Below are positions 23,270 through 36,300 of a DNA stretch of 64,000 bases, in pieces. The stretch's first letter is position 1. Each line of letters starts with the position of its first letter. The position numbers were made by a program, and so were the translations under genes. The notes below the pieces were generated by a model that was not told where the DNA came from, made no database searches, and saw only the letters and a list, made by a program, of their open reading frames with translations. This stretch comes from Ailanthus altissimus (lineage: Eukaryota; Streptophyta; Magnoliopsida; Sapindales; Simaroubaceae): the NCBI GenBank assembly GCA_946807835.1, contig OX327694.1, positions 2,926,001-2,990,000 of the forward strand. The letters are read 5' to 3'.

Positions 23270-25006
23270 TTTGGATATGGTGAAGTAGTTAGTTACGGTT
23301 TTGGCCTGTAACCGTCTGTTTGTGGTGATTGCCAACCGTTTTTCTGATCATCTTTGGATGTTTTACAGTGTCTTTTCTAGACTTCTTGGTGCGTTCTTGA
23401 TTTTTCTAGTGGGGAGGGGATTTGGACCATTAGAAAGTTCATTGGTGTCACTGGGAGATGCTTTGTGAGAGGAAGGAAAATGGTGGTTTGGGGTTTCGAG
23501 ATCTACCTACTTTCAACCAAGCAATGCTGGCTAAACGAAGCTTGAAGATTTGTTCATAAGCCCGAATCACTCATGGCAAGAGTTCTAAGGCATATTTATT
23601 TTTCTAACAACTCTTTTTTGCAAGTTAAGCCTCACCCGACTTCATCCTATGTTTGGAAGAGTATCATATGGTGGCGAGAGCTCCTACTTAAGGGTATCCG
23701 TTGGAGGATTAGTGATGGTTCATAAGTTCTTGTCTACCATGATCCGTGGATACCTAGACCTTTTTCTTTTAAGCCATTGCAGCCCCATCATTTGCATGAA
23801 CTTACACGTGTCTCTGACTTGAAGTTGGCGTCGGGTCAATGGAACTTAGAGCTTATGCAACGCACTTTCACTACTTAGGAACAATAACCAATTGTTGCTA
23901 TTCCCATTTTAGCAAATCACTCTGCTCAACAAGACAGTCTCCTATGGCATTTTGATAAGTATGGCTCTTTTTCTGTCAAAAGTTACTATTGGTTGGATCA
24001 ACAACTAAAGGGTATTGCAAGTGCATCATATGATGCTGAAACTATAAGTTGGTGGCGTTACTTTTAGCGATTGCATCTTTCTCAAAAAATGAAAATGTTT
24101 GTTTGGAAGTCCTGTCATGAGTGGCTTTCTACTCAAGTGAATCTGTGTAGTCATTATGTCCCTGTTAACTTCATTTGTCCATATTGTGATCAATCTCTTG
24201 AGACCACTCTTTATGCTTTGTGAAAATGTCAACTGCTTGCTCCATTCAGATTTTCCTACAGCTTTATGACAGGTGCCTATTATAATGAAAAAAATGCCAA
24301 CCTTGGATTTCGTCACCTTATTTAAACATCAATTGTCGAAAGATGAGTTGGAACTGTTTCTTGATGGCCTGTGGCGTGTTTAGTTTTTGCATAACCAGCG
24401 TGTTCATTATGGCAAGGTACTACCCCACTCTTCTGTCTTAAATTGGGCAATAGACTACTTGCAGGAATTCAATTAGGTTGGTAATTGTGGCAGAACAGAG
24501 CCGCCGGCAATCGAAACGGTGAGATGGGAGCCACCACCTTAGAGATGGCTTAAGATTAATACTAATGCAGCCATTTACAGTGCTATAAATAAAACTGGTC
24601 TAGACATTATCATTCGGGACTACTTGGGGCATATTGTTCTTTCTGCTGCTGTGCCAATGTTCTCTCCGTTTCAGGTTGCAATTGTTAAAGCTCTAGCTAT
24701 TCGAGAGGGTCTAAAACAGGCACAGAATGCTGGTTTCAAATCTATTTTGGTGGCTTCAGATGCTCAAGCTGTTGTTAAAGACCTCTGCCAGCATCTTGTT
24801 TCTCTGTCGGAAATTGGAATTGTTTATCAAGACATTTTGTGTCCTTTGCAATCTTTTACTTCATGTTAGTTTCTGTATGCTTCAAGGGATGCCAACCAGG
24901 TGGCTCATAGCCTCACAAAACTAGCTTTGCAGAAAGCCAACACTTGTATCTGGTTTGGCAATGTTCCTAACCATATTTCTCATTCTGTAATTGCTAATTT
25001 GCAGTA
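23270..25006 (+). mobile_element. Decayed LINE (non-LTR) 3' half: RT tail, zf-RVT and RNase H-like
   Basis: Plus-strand frames, shifted and broken by stops, spell a non-LTR retroelement C terminus. Visible pieces are HWEMLCERKENGGLGFRDL, TFNQAMLAKRS, YVWKSIIWWRELLLKGIRW, HDPWIPRPFSFKP, then the zinc-knuckle-like reverse-transcriptase tail LSQKMKMFVWKSCHEWLS with NFICPYCDQSLETTLYALW, and last an RNase H-like domain of the RVT_3 type. In the last part, LIREGLKQAQ-type and ILVASDAQAVV sequence (about 24624-24869) keeps the SD motif; after one stop the frame resumes as FLYASRDANQVAHSLTKLAL. The reverse-transcriptase catalytic core is absent. It has the normal order for plant L1-type elements. Confidence 0.8.
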
Positions 25007-26290
25007 ATATATTTTTGCCTATGTTTGTTCTAAAAAAAATTAATGATGATTCAAAAACCAACCATTTCATATTCATTTTGAACTTACATGAGAGACATCT
25101 CTCCACAAATGAGAGGATGGAAGTGCAAGATACACTAAATAATCTTATTTATGAATGGTTCAAACTATTTATTTATTTTATGTCTGCATCTACCTTGGAA
25201 GCACTTGAATTCCTCTTGTTGCAATGATTTATGTGATCGTAGTTGTTATTTTTCCTTTTTAGCCTTCATATTTTGCCTTGAGAAGTGCCTTCACCTAATA
25301 TTTTGGAACATATTCTTTATACTTATCATCATATTTTTACTACATGGCTGAAGTTTGAAAAAATCTAGAATACTCTCGAAATATTGTGAGTGTATAGTGC
25401 ATACTCTCGAAGCATTGATCTTTCAACCAATCATCAAAAGCTGCATAGTGAGGTTGGAAAAAATTTACAGTACTCTCAAAGCATTGCAGATGTATACTCC
25501 TGAAGCATTGCTCCTTCAATCAATCATCAAAAGTATTTGCACATGTGACTTGCATTTAATAAAGGGAGAAAAATACTCCAGAAAGTACCTAAGACTCTTT
25601 CTCGAAGTTCTTTAATTCAAGGAAATGGTAAGCTTTGGCTTTCTCCCTTTCTAATATTATTTGCCGCTATTTCTTTAGCTTTCTGCAATTAATTCAAAAT
25701 CGAAAATATGAGTTAGAAGAGATATTTATTTTTTTGCATCTGATTTATATGTTCATCAATTGACTAGTTGTATGATTTGTAGGATGATATATATAATTAT
25801 AAATACATGGAGTGCATAAAAGTCAAATATAAATACTATTTAAAGATTAAGTATGTTTGGACTGGTGTAACAAAACAAAATATAAGATATAAGATATAAG
25901 ATATACATAATACTTTATAAATCTCTTATACATGATTATAATTGAGATTTTTTTTATTTTTATAGCTCTTGCTTATATATAATTTGTTTATGCTTCAAAT
26001 ATTGTATTTGCCTATATGTATACTATATTTATGTTTTTGGGCCAAAATCTCTTATTGCACTATTGTAGAACGTTGCTCTATTATGTGTAAGTGAGAGATG
26101 TTGAATTTTTGGTCGGGTTTGTTCATAATGAGTTGATTTAACTCAAATTTATAATGTAACTATCACTTAGAATAATTATTTATAAAAAGTGGAGGAAAGT
26201 TATTGAATAACTCTCCCATCCATTTCCACTAGATGTGTGACATTGGTTACCAATCAATTGCAATAACATTCTATTTCTCTTATTTTTGAA
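25007..26290. other. Spacer with short direct repeats
   Basis: Around 25360-25545 two diverged copies of a roughly 95-bp unit lie in direct order (shared phrases tactctcgaagcattg and caatcatcaaaag). A short (agatata)n run is at about 25883-25905. No supportable gene. Confidence 0.4.
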
Positions 26291-27067
26291 TGTTGGAGCA
26301 GAAGCGTATTAAGCAAACAATATAGTGCAATAGTAAACAATTAGTAAGTAATTTAGAAAGTGAAAGGTAGAAGAAAGAACACAAATATTTCATGGTTTGA
26401 CATTTGCCTTCGTTTACAGCGGATCAAGATCTCACTTCTTTTTTATTAAATCACAAAACAATCACAAAGTATACTTTTTACAAGAAACTTAAAGATCATA
26501 AAGCACTCTCAATAATTTTTCTTTTCACAATTGATCTATCTTATAATTTAAAATTTTTTTCTTGTGTGTTTGTGTTGTGATGATTGATTTCAATTACAAT
26601 GAATTACAAAGGTTTATATAATATTAATACTAACCATAAACTTAGTTGGAATAAGAATTTTTACTTTTAAGAGTTCAAATTTCACTTAAATAAGTCAATT
26701 AAATTAAAACAGAAAATATCCATAAGTTGTCGTATGAACAATACCTGTCATGTGAACAGTAGGATTTTTGACTTTTCGTTTTATTTTTTCTTAGTACGAT
26801 TTTCATGTATTAAATTTTTTATTGATTTTTCGTTGATCTCTAACTCAAAATCAAAACTCACATTTGATTTTGAATCACCAATTTTTAACGTTAGATAATA
26901 AAAAATATATATAAAATAGAAAAAAAAATTTGAAAGAGAATAAAAAATTTTGATATAGAGAGAAGATAGAAAAGAACTTATTATTATTTTTTTTAAATAC
27001 ATTGAATTTTTCATTCATGATTATTCTCCAACCAAAAATAATAGCACAAATTTGTTAATTCTCAACA
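26291..27067. mobile_element. Possible solo LTR of a copia-like element
   Basis: The block starts tgttggagca and ends tctcaaca, so the termini are short inverted repeats of the TGTTG...CAACA type. Inside, catggtttgacatttgcctt followed by cgtttacagcggatcaagat resembles a phrase common in plant copia LTRs. No clear target duplication flanks it and no internal domains are present. This is a tentative call. Confidence 0.35.
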
Positions 27068-28300
27068 ACTTCGGCTTCAACATCCGGATATATTATTTAT
27101 ATTAAATTTATACTCAATTTCGACAGTTTGCTCCTGCATTTTCTTATTGTTCTGCCTTCTGCGGGGAATAGGCACTGCGTGTTGCTCCGATTGATGTCAA
27201 TGACGGGGACAGAAATTTGGTCGCTACATAGTATGTGAATCGGGCTTCTCTATTGCCGGTGAGTGCAACTGTTTTACTCCAACCATTGCAAGTGAGGGCT
27301 GATGCATGAGAGATGTACTTGCTAGCATTAGAGTGGATTTCAGTTGTTTAACCTTGCACATTGTCCATATTGATGCTGCCAGAATCATAGTTTGTGCGAG
27401 ATGAATTAATATCTTCATCATATTAAACTTGGCTTGTTTAACTACTTTCAAACTTGGCTTGTTTTAACTCGTTGGGTGTTGTTAATAAATAATAGGGAGC
27501 TTCCATAATCCAATCTTTGAGCCAATTTATTCTAATCAGGTGTATGAACTTGAGATTTAAGCAAATATGGTATAAATAAATGACATTTCTCTTTGACTAA
27601 CCATTTATGGATGTTGAGGATCGCTATGTTACCAACTCCACAGCTTACAGCTCTGACATTTGGTTGTGCATGGTGGAGGGCAAGGTCGAAACTAACAGTC
27701 ACGGTTTTTTTAGATTGAATCAAACAATATTATGAATATCTATATGCTATTGTAAATATTGAAACAAATATCAAGCTTGACCAATCTACAAAGAGCAATA
27801 AGGCGCTTGAACACGGAGAATAATCTCAAGTGTCTCAGGTAAGATGATTTACCATCGCTTAGCAGCTTTTGTGTTTTTGTAATATCACCATTACTAATCT
27901 GTATTGCAGCTTGTTATGCATGAATCTTAAATCATATATTGATAATTTTCTTTCAATATTTATGAGGAAATGTTTTGATTCTTTATGTAAGTAAAGCCAT
28001 CATTTGTCCTCGATTGCCCTATAAAGTACATCATAGCAGAGGTATTAAGCATAATGTCCCTTTTGGAAACACATGGAATTTCAATTTTATTTTCAACTAA
28101 TCATTAAATGGCAACCAATGTTTAAAGCAGAGGCAGATATTAATTGAAATATAAGTTGATGCATACCACATCACTTGAGAAAAAATTTAAGTTAAAAGTG
28201 TAGTATTATGCTAAAACATTTTGTATTGCTGTGTAGGCATTGGTCCATATTGCCAGCATTCTCTTGCATTGACAAGCAGGAGGTTGCAATGCATAATCAT
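27068..28300 (-). other. Spacer with unidentified coding-like relics
   Basis: On the minus strand 27190-27440 reads, with one stop, as SRTNYDSGSINMDNVQG then KYISHASALTCNGWSKTVAL and GNREARFTYYVATKF, and 27532-27720 reads FDLALHHAQPNVRAVSCG and GNIAILNIHKW. Composition is protein-like but I do not recognise the family, and frames do not join. It may be a gene relic. The right part is likely 3' UTR or spacer of the neighbouring CCCH gene. Confidence 0.3.
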
Positions 28301-28638
28301 TCATAGTCACAAATAGCACAACATGAAATCAAAACATTACACCAAAATTCTTTCGAACAAATAATGAGATATCATCCAAGAAAGGGTAATTAGTTCAACT
28401 GTAAAAATGGAATCTTTTACAACTCTTCACCTGCATTTTATTTATCCACCACAAAAAATTCCTTCCACTCCCCCTCAAGCTTTTTTGCTCTTCACAATCA
28501 TCAAACAACTCTATTATGAAACCATAGGTGAAAAAGGGTGGGGGTGGGAGGTATAAGTTTGTTTCATAAATCTCCTTCAAATGAAGCTTTGAGTGACAAA
28601 AATGCTATCACGTCCGTGAGAGCAAAAAGAGGTGTAAT

Positions 28639-31600
28639 TCAATTTGATTGATCGTGTGAAGGTTCTGAAGAATTGCATGTGGATTGGGGGGGAGAATGAT
28701 CCACTTCAGGACAATTATCTGAATTCTTCGTAGTTGAGTTCTTAGAATCTGGGTTCTGATGCTTCATGCTTGTGGCATCAGAATTCTGTACCCAATCGGA
28801 AACTTTTGATGACATGATGGGATAAGTCTCAGATGGATGAGTTGTTGGCATGGCCTGAGGACTCATGAGAGATGAATCCAGTATAGACAGTGGTGAAAGG
28901 CTCAAACTATAGTTGTAAGGATATCCTGCAAAGGGATGATCAAATCTACAAGTTGGGCCAAACTTGCAGATTCCATACATACTGTAATTTGAACATACTG
29001 CTTGCCCCTGCATATAGAAGGCAAAAAATTCACTTCAACAACATTTTCCAAATGAATAGTTAACAAAATGCAAAAGGAGTACAAATAACCATAGGAGTGT
29101 GAGTAGCTCCAAAAATATTAGAATGCTGATTTGGGCTCTTATGTTCAATAACTCCTTCATGATATTCCCAACATATCCCAAAGCATCCTTGAGGAAAGAA
29201 GTGGCACCTAAAGATGCACACCACAGTGTATGAAATAATTTTAAGGACTTATGGTTCTTGGCCAAGTAGGCCTATTTGTTAAAAATCAGATTATTTAATC
29301 TACCACCAAGTAAAAGAGAATATGAATTACTATAATATAGTATCAAACCAATCCCAAGAAGCTAAAATTGAAAACCTTAGCACATCAACCACGTACAACA
29401 GTGTCATGAAAAACTTACAGGCCTTGAGGGGAGGCCAAGTGGGCTTATATTACTTGCCGCTGATTGAGCAACCCTTTCTTTTGGGTGATGGAACTTGCAA
29501 TCAGCTCCGTATTTGCAGGTTCCAGTGTTCATATAATACCGGCATTCTGGTTGATCAGGTCTCTCAGGTAAATTTGGACCTAACTCACCTTGATTCCTGG
29601 AGTTGTAAATGAGATTGGATCCAGCAATATTTGTAGAAGATACAGGGCTAATGTTTCCCTGATTAAGAAATAATGCAAAAAATGAAAGTAAAATAAAAGA
29701 AAATTCATCTTAGCTAGGGGAAATTTGATATGAAAATGCCCAAAAGCTGTCAATGACAGTATATAGAGTTTGAATTCCAATATATAAAGGCAGTGTGAGC
29801 ATGATAGAAATTTGAAATTGCAGCTACTTGTATGAGCACAAAGTTAAATGACAAGACCACACAACTATTCGTATTAACAGGAGTGGAACTGGAAAAGGAG
29901 AAAGCAGATAGTCTTCCTAATGGTCAAAATTATCCAACATTAGAATATTTGAGATCTTTCCATCCATTCATATGGGAAGCCACAGTACCAAACATATCTC
30001 AGTTGTACGGCATAATCTGACAACTGCACTTGCAACATTGCTAATGTTCCAAATCAAGATGAATTCACTAGATTATTGTGCAAAAGAACACTTAAAGCAC
30101 TATACCCACCATCAGTTAGAAATAACCTTCATGTATCCAGCTCTAAAATGACCAAGCCCCATTTGTAAATGAATGACAAAAGATTACCTCCATTTCCATC
30201 ATATTATTCTTATACAAGCATCATAATTCAGATAGACATTATGTTCTACTTAAGAGATAACTCACTGACCATGTAGGTGTTCCAGCCTGGTGCTGGTACA
30301 ATGCCTTGAGGAGAGAAAATAAAAGGCATGTAGCTTTGTGATCCTTGTAAACGAGGGCCAGATAAATATGGTGCCCTTGGTAATGACCATGTTGGAAGGC
30401 TACCCGCATACTGGAGACCTGTTGAAGGCAGAACCGATGATCCTATTGTAGCAGTTCCAGTTACGGGTAAGCCAGTTCCAACTGATGAAGGCTGGGGATG
30501 ATGAAACTTGCATGCAACTCCAAACTTACACGATCCAGTTTGCATGTAGTAAGGACATGACTTCTCATCCTATAACAAGAGAAAATCATTTCAGAATTCA
30601 TATACACATGGTTCATGCCCCGCCATTCGGTCAAACAAACAAAACTGTTTAATTGAAATATGCACCTGACGCATAGGAAGACCAAGAATATTGAATGAGA
30701 CTGGTCCAACACCATTTCTATCCTTTGGGTGATGATATTTACATGTTGACCCATATTTGCAAGTTCCCGTCTTTAAATAATACTGCAGTGAGCATGCAAA
30801 GACAGGCAATCACATAATAGGAAAGTTAGAGCTACTTAGGGATATTATTAACACATATATTAAGGCTAATAACTAGTGTCGCACAAAAATACGAATTCTT
30901 AGATATTAAAAAGTTGAAGGTCTCTGAGGGATCACTCCTTATCTCAAGCAAATGTGAAGTAGCTCAAAAAAACATCGCAACATCTAAACCAAGTTAGAAC
31001 AGAATGTTTATATATATACTACACAGGATTCTATGTGATCCCAGCTGAGCTTCTCAGTCAATGTCTTGGCAAGCCTGGTTTAAAAAATAACTGCCAATTC
31101 AGAGAGGTCAGGCATGGAACAAGATTGACTTGAATTATCTTTATAAACAATAAAAATTAATCATACATGAATACATTTATATTGTTTAATTTGGATAAAT
31201 ATTGCATTCACAGATGATATGCAATGTGATAGAACTTTCAAAGAGGTACGCTGCCATCCAAAATTCATCCTACAAGATAGAATACATACCAATTAAACAC
31301 AAAAGTTTCTCCATCAACGTAATACTGACAACAGGAAAAAGCAGTTGCTATATGTTATAATCAAAATATTAAAAAAAAACATTAAACCCCTTCATCACCC
31401 AGGTTATTCAAAGAGCATTTTGCATCATATATAATTAATACTCTCGAACATTAATTCATATTTCTCTATTAAAATTCACATGTGACGTCTTCAAATAATT
31501 AACTTTACCACAGAATCTCATTAATGGGAAATGACAGAGTGCATCCCTCTGTTCTTTTATTTCTTGGTAAAAGTTCCGACTAATAGATCACATCTAACAA

Positions 31601-32456
31601 ATGGCAAAATATACTATCAGAAAAAGAAGAATTGTACCCCACAGTCAGGTTGTCCAACTCTCTCAGGCAGCTCTTCTCTGTATTGAACACCCTGTACAAG
31701 TTCAATGTGATCAGACTGCAGGACAAAATATAAGGCAAAACTACACCAATTATAACAAGCAAAAAGAGTAATTGTAAATTCAATGAAATGCAAAGAAATT
31801 TTCCGCATCAAGAAAGAGGCATTGCTTCAAAATCATTGCATAGTGTAAGAGCAATGCGCATCTAATAAAATTCATTTGACCTAGATGAGCCACTGCAAAG
31901 CACATGAACTTGTCAGTCAAAATTCTTATTTACCTTGTCAACATAAGCAGGATGATTGAAACGACAATTACTTCCATAACCACACAATCCAGTCTTTAGG
32001 TAAAATAAACAATTTGGTTCGCCTGGACGGTCAGGATATGGGCTTGATTGAGCCACACCACCCCCTTCTTGGTTATCACTAATTTTCAACCGCCAAATTG
32101 CTTCTGCTATGCACAAGAGAAACAACACTTGTCAAAATTCACACATTTCATGTAGGTTATAACAAATTCTAAAAAATGAAAGCCAAGATTTCACCAAGAG
32201 CCAGCTAAAAGGATTCAAAAATGCAATTCAAGCAAGCCCTTTTCAAAATAATAATAATAAGACCAGTAACAAAAGGCAGAATCTTTCAAAGTCTCAACGT
32301 GCATTTACATCAACAACAATAATTCTCAGAAACCACAAGCCCACATCATAAAAGAAGCTTACACAATCAATCTAACCTCGAAATTAAAGAACATTCAACA
32401 CAATCAACTCAAAAAACTTCTTCAACTTCAACAACTCACAATGAAATTTTAACATT

Positions 32457-32495
<39 letters not shown>

Positions 32496-32963
32496 ACTGA
32501 AAGCTGCAAAGAGACGAGACTAACTAGCAAACAAAGTCTTAAACTTTTCAACCCAAAACAATACAAATTCACACATTGTATCTATGATCATAACCAAAAC
32601 TCACCAACCAACCCATGATCACAAAAATATCAATCACGTTTCATCCGACAACAAACCAAACCATATTAAAACTTTTCAACCCAAAACAATACAAATTCAC
32701 ACATTGTATCTATGATCATAACCAAAACTCACCAACCAACCCATGATCACAAAAATATCAATCACGTTTCATCCGACAACAAACCAAACCATATTAAAAT
32801 TAAAAAATTTAAACAAAGGACCAATCAGATCCCTTTATTTCCATATACACAGCAAAAAAAAAATTGCACAACCTTCAATTTTATGATCAGCGGATTGATT
32901 TTGATTTTGATTTTGATTCGATACAGCAACAGCATTGCTCTTAACCTGGAGGTTATCAGGCAT
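28639..32963 (-). CDS. Five-finger CCCH zinc-finger protein (plant ZFN/C3H family), 7 exons, 455 aa
   Basis: Exons: 32873-32963, 31934-32106, 31638-31715, 30666-30782, 30270-30569, 29419-29658 and 28639-29007. All junctions are GT-AG and the phases join into 455 codons. Five C-X8-C-X5-C-X3-H fingers are present, at residues 63-82, 113-132, 158-177, 292-311 and 338-357, each in the family context (for example ERVGQPDCG then [18 protein letters not shown]). Spacing in two N-terminal plus linker plus two C-terminal groups, with the [15 protein letters not shown] and PGWNTYM linker blocks, is typical of the plant ZFN1/C3H group. Family members bind single-stranded DNA or RNA and some associate with stress granules or act in RNA control; the specific role here is not known. 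The Ser/Asn/Pro-rich tail (360-455) looks disordered. The start codon is followed by an unusual run of Gln-Asn repeats (residues 17-23). Finger 2 is split by intron 3. Confidence 0.93.
32461..32492. repeat. (AT)16 microsatellite in intron 1 of the CCCH gene
   Basis: A pure dinucleotide run of 32 bases, likely length-variable. Confidence 0.95.
32541..32799. repeat. Perfect 128-bp tandem duplication in intron 1 of the CCCH gene
   Basis: The stretch from acttttcaacccaaaacaat through ccgacaacaaaccaaacc occurs twice head to tail with a 128-bp offset. I see no mismatch between copies apart from the junction. It lies inside intron 1 (32107-32872), so the coding sequence is untouched. Confidence 0.92.
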
Positions 32964-33360
32964 CGATGGCACAGAATTTCTGTACAACCCCTCAATCAAA
33001 ACTCAAAACAAACACAACCCAGATAGGATTTTTCTCAATCTTTCAAAACAAAATCACATAACTTCAAGCAAACGATGATATGAATATGATCATCAAGAAA
33101 CGAGTGAGAGGACAGCTTTTTTTTAAAAGAAAAATCTTCTAAAAACTAATAAGAACAAGAGATAATAATAAAGAAACAAAAAGTGAAATCTAAATCATAT
33201 ATTCCAAATTCGATTAAAATTTCTTTAAATTCCCTTCTTTTCTTTTCTTTTTTTTTTTTTTAAAAAAAAATTCCCCTCTTTTTCACGACTCTCTCTCTCT
33301 CTCACTCTCAGGCATATTTGTGTAAGCTTTCGGATCTCTTTGGCTTTCAACGTGAAACTG
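32964..33360 (-). promoter_or_regulatory. Probable 5' UTR and core promoter of the CCCH gene
   Basis: AG-rich on the minus strand, with a (CT)n run on the plus strand at about 33290-33306, a composition common in plant leaders. No unambiguous TATA box. Confidence 0.35.
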
Positions 33361-36300
33361 AAAATTTCTTAAGGCTCTTGTACGAATAAAAACATTTAGT
33401 TTCTTATTACTGAAATTACTGTATTGCCCCCCGGAGCCACTTCTCTGTTTATGTAGTTATTATTTTAATCGTATTGTATTGTTAGCCAAACGTTTTACTT
33501 TTTAAAGGACGACGCCCTTTAATTATGTGGCGAGATTACTAAATTGGCCCTGATTTTAGGTTTGCCGTGTTGACATCATCACATGATCTTTTCATTTAAA
33601 TCTTTTTTAGACCAAATTTGTTAATCTCAATCTAGTAGATGCATCAGTGTGAATTTGAAGATTTGTCTTAATTACTACAATTAATTACTGCAAATTATGC
33701 ATGTAAAATGTGTTATTATGATCACCTGAGGTAAAATCATGTACATGGTCAATAGGTCAATGTATTTTTTTAATTTACAATAATAAATAAGACATGTATT
33801 TTTATTAAATAAATAAATTATATTCATGTCGTGTTAATATAAAGTATCAATCTTTTTTTATATTAATATACGATTCATTTATGTAAAGGAATCAGACACT
33901 TAAATATAAATTTGATTCGTTTAATATTCAAATTACATGACACAACATGATTAGATATATTTATATAAATTGATCAAATTTAATTCGTTTATATTATTAT
34001 ACGCTATTCGATTCGTTTATCATTATTTTTATTTGAATAAATAATATTACTAAATTTGATTTGTTTAATACGTTTAAATTAAGATTAATAAATTTTAAAA
34101 TTACATATAAAATTTAAGTATTTAATACATCTAATAATAAAATTATTCTAAAAATACAATTAAAATATAAAATTCATCCAACACAATTAAAAAAATAAAT
34201 TCATCGTTCATCAAATCTACTTAAAATAAAATCAAAGTAATATAACAAAATAAAAACACATTCAAAATAAATAATGAATAGTCAAACAATTAAATTAAGA
34301 GAGCAAAGTACCAAATTGAATCAAATTAAGATAATAAACTGTCGAGTCCTAACTCCAAGTGATGGATCGGTAAACTATATTTTATAATTAAATTCGGGTC
34401 TTAAATGAATAAATATAATTTTATTTATAAATAAATTACGAATTAATTTATTTTATTTAATAATAACGTGTTTTAAATAATTTTGTGAATTGTAGATGTC
34501 ACACGCATATTCGATATAATTAATAAATAGATAACATGAATTTAATTTATTTATTAATCATGTAAAGTTATCTTTACTTCTATTCATTTAAAGTATATCA
34601 AATTTATATTAAATAATTATATCGTGACCCATTTTGTCATTTTTAATTATACATTGATAATGAAATATTTAATTATTTTAAAGTTTTATAAAATAAAATC
34701 ATACTACAATTGTTAATACTTAATAACTGTAATTCTTAATTGTCTCTCACTAATTGGAAGAATGAATTATCTCTCAATAATTAGAAAATAATTTTTTTAA
34801 TCAAATTTAAACTTTAAATCTAAAATTTAAAAAATACACAAATATAATCACTCAAGCAAAACATTTGGGTGCAAATAAAGTTTCATTTTGATGGTCTAAA
34901 GAATCAGAAAAAAAAATGCCATATTCGAAACGCACAAATAAAAACTCAAAATCAAAAGTCATAACCACAAATCAAGGGGGCGAAGAAACAAAGCGTGAAA
35001 GTCACAGCTCACGGGACCGAATTTAAAATGTCACTTCAAATTTTTATGAAAATATAAAATATCAGCATCACCGTTAAAGGGCGCGAACCTGAGAGGCGGC
35101 GACGCGGTATGGACCACTGGATTTGAATTTTTTATGGGTCCCATCCGTAAAGTTTTGTTTCTTGTCAACGCCAAATGACTATAATAACCTTGATAACTGT
35201 AAAATACATCTTAGAGATATTATCATCAACATTAATAAAGTATAACTTAATTATAATAATATTCATAATTTCAAAAATTAATTTTTTTTATTTTTTTATT
35301 AAAATAGATATAAATATCTAAACATTAATAATTTATTTTTAAAATTGACAAAATTAAAGACAATCACATCTTTTCACTTTTAAAATTTAAAAATATATAA
35401 TATAATATTATAAAATAAATATAAAAAATAATACACCTAGCCAAATGAACGGTTGCATTGGTAGCTAAATGGTCATCTGTTTTGACGTTTTGAGTCTGAC
35501 GGCCTCTAGAACAAGAGGTCAAAATCAGGCGGCCATTTGACCTTTAATATTTTATTATTTAAAAAAATATATAATTTTAAATTTTTAAATTTTTTTTATT
35601 ATTTTAAAATCAAACATTAAAATTTACATAAATCAACTTCATTAAAGAAAAAAACAGTTGTTTAACATTGATTGATAAGAAATCTGTTAAACTTAATAGA
35701 ATATTCTTAACGTTTAAACATTCGTACTTATTTTAATAAAAAATTAAGCACAAGCGTCAATTTTTTAAATTTATAGGTACTTTTATAATTAAGTCATACT
35801 TTAAAGATATTGGAGATAATATTCCTCTATCTTATTACTATTATATTTACAAGTAAATTAATATGTCGAGTAACTATTAGTTGGTTAAAAAATATTAATT
35901 CTATCAAACGATAATATTCTGTGTGTCAAATTATATCTTAAATTAATATGTTGAATAATTATTAGTTGGTTAAAAAATTTTAATGTTGTCACTCTATGAG
36001 GTTTGTATAAATTATATTATGATAGTTATTTTAATTTTAATTATATTGTTAATCTTTTACTTAATTAAAAAAATAAAAAATATTCTCATAATTTTAACGG
36101 TATAGTTAAAATTAAAGCCACCGTAAAAATGTAATTTGTGTTAACCTTAGAGGGCAATAGAGTTAATATTTTGATAATGAAATAATCTAAAATTTAAAAT
36201 TATTATTATATTATTTTAATTTAATAATTATTTAACACATAATTTGTGATAGAAAAAAATTTTAAAATTTTATTTAAAAAGTAGAGCATTATTTTTTAAT

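Noticed and set aside
30591..30809. Unspliced frames over CCCH fingers with extra N- or C-terminal residues
   Set aside because: The extra residues are intron read-through; GT-AG junctions give a continuous 455-codon product.
32712..33026. 104-codon plus-strand frame
   Set aside because: It crosses the duplicated intron 1 segment and exon 1 of the CCCH gene on the opposite strand, with no independent support.
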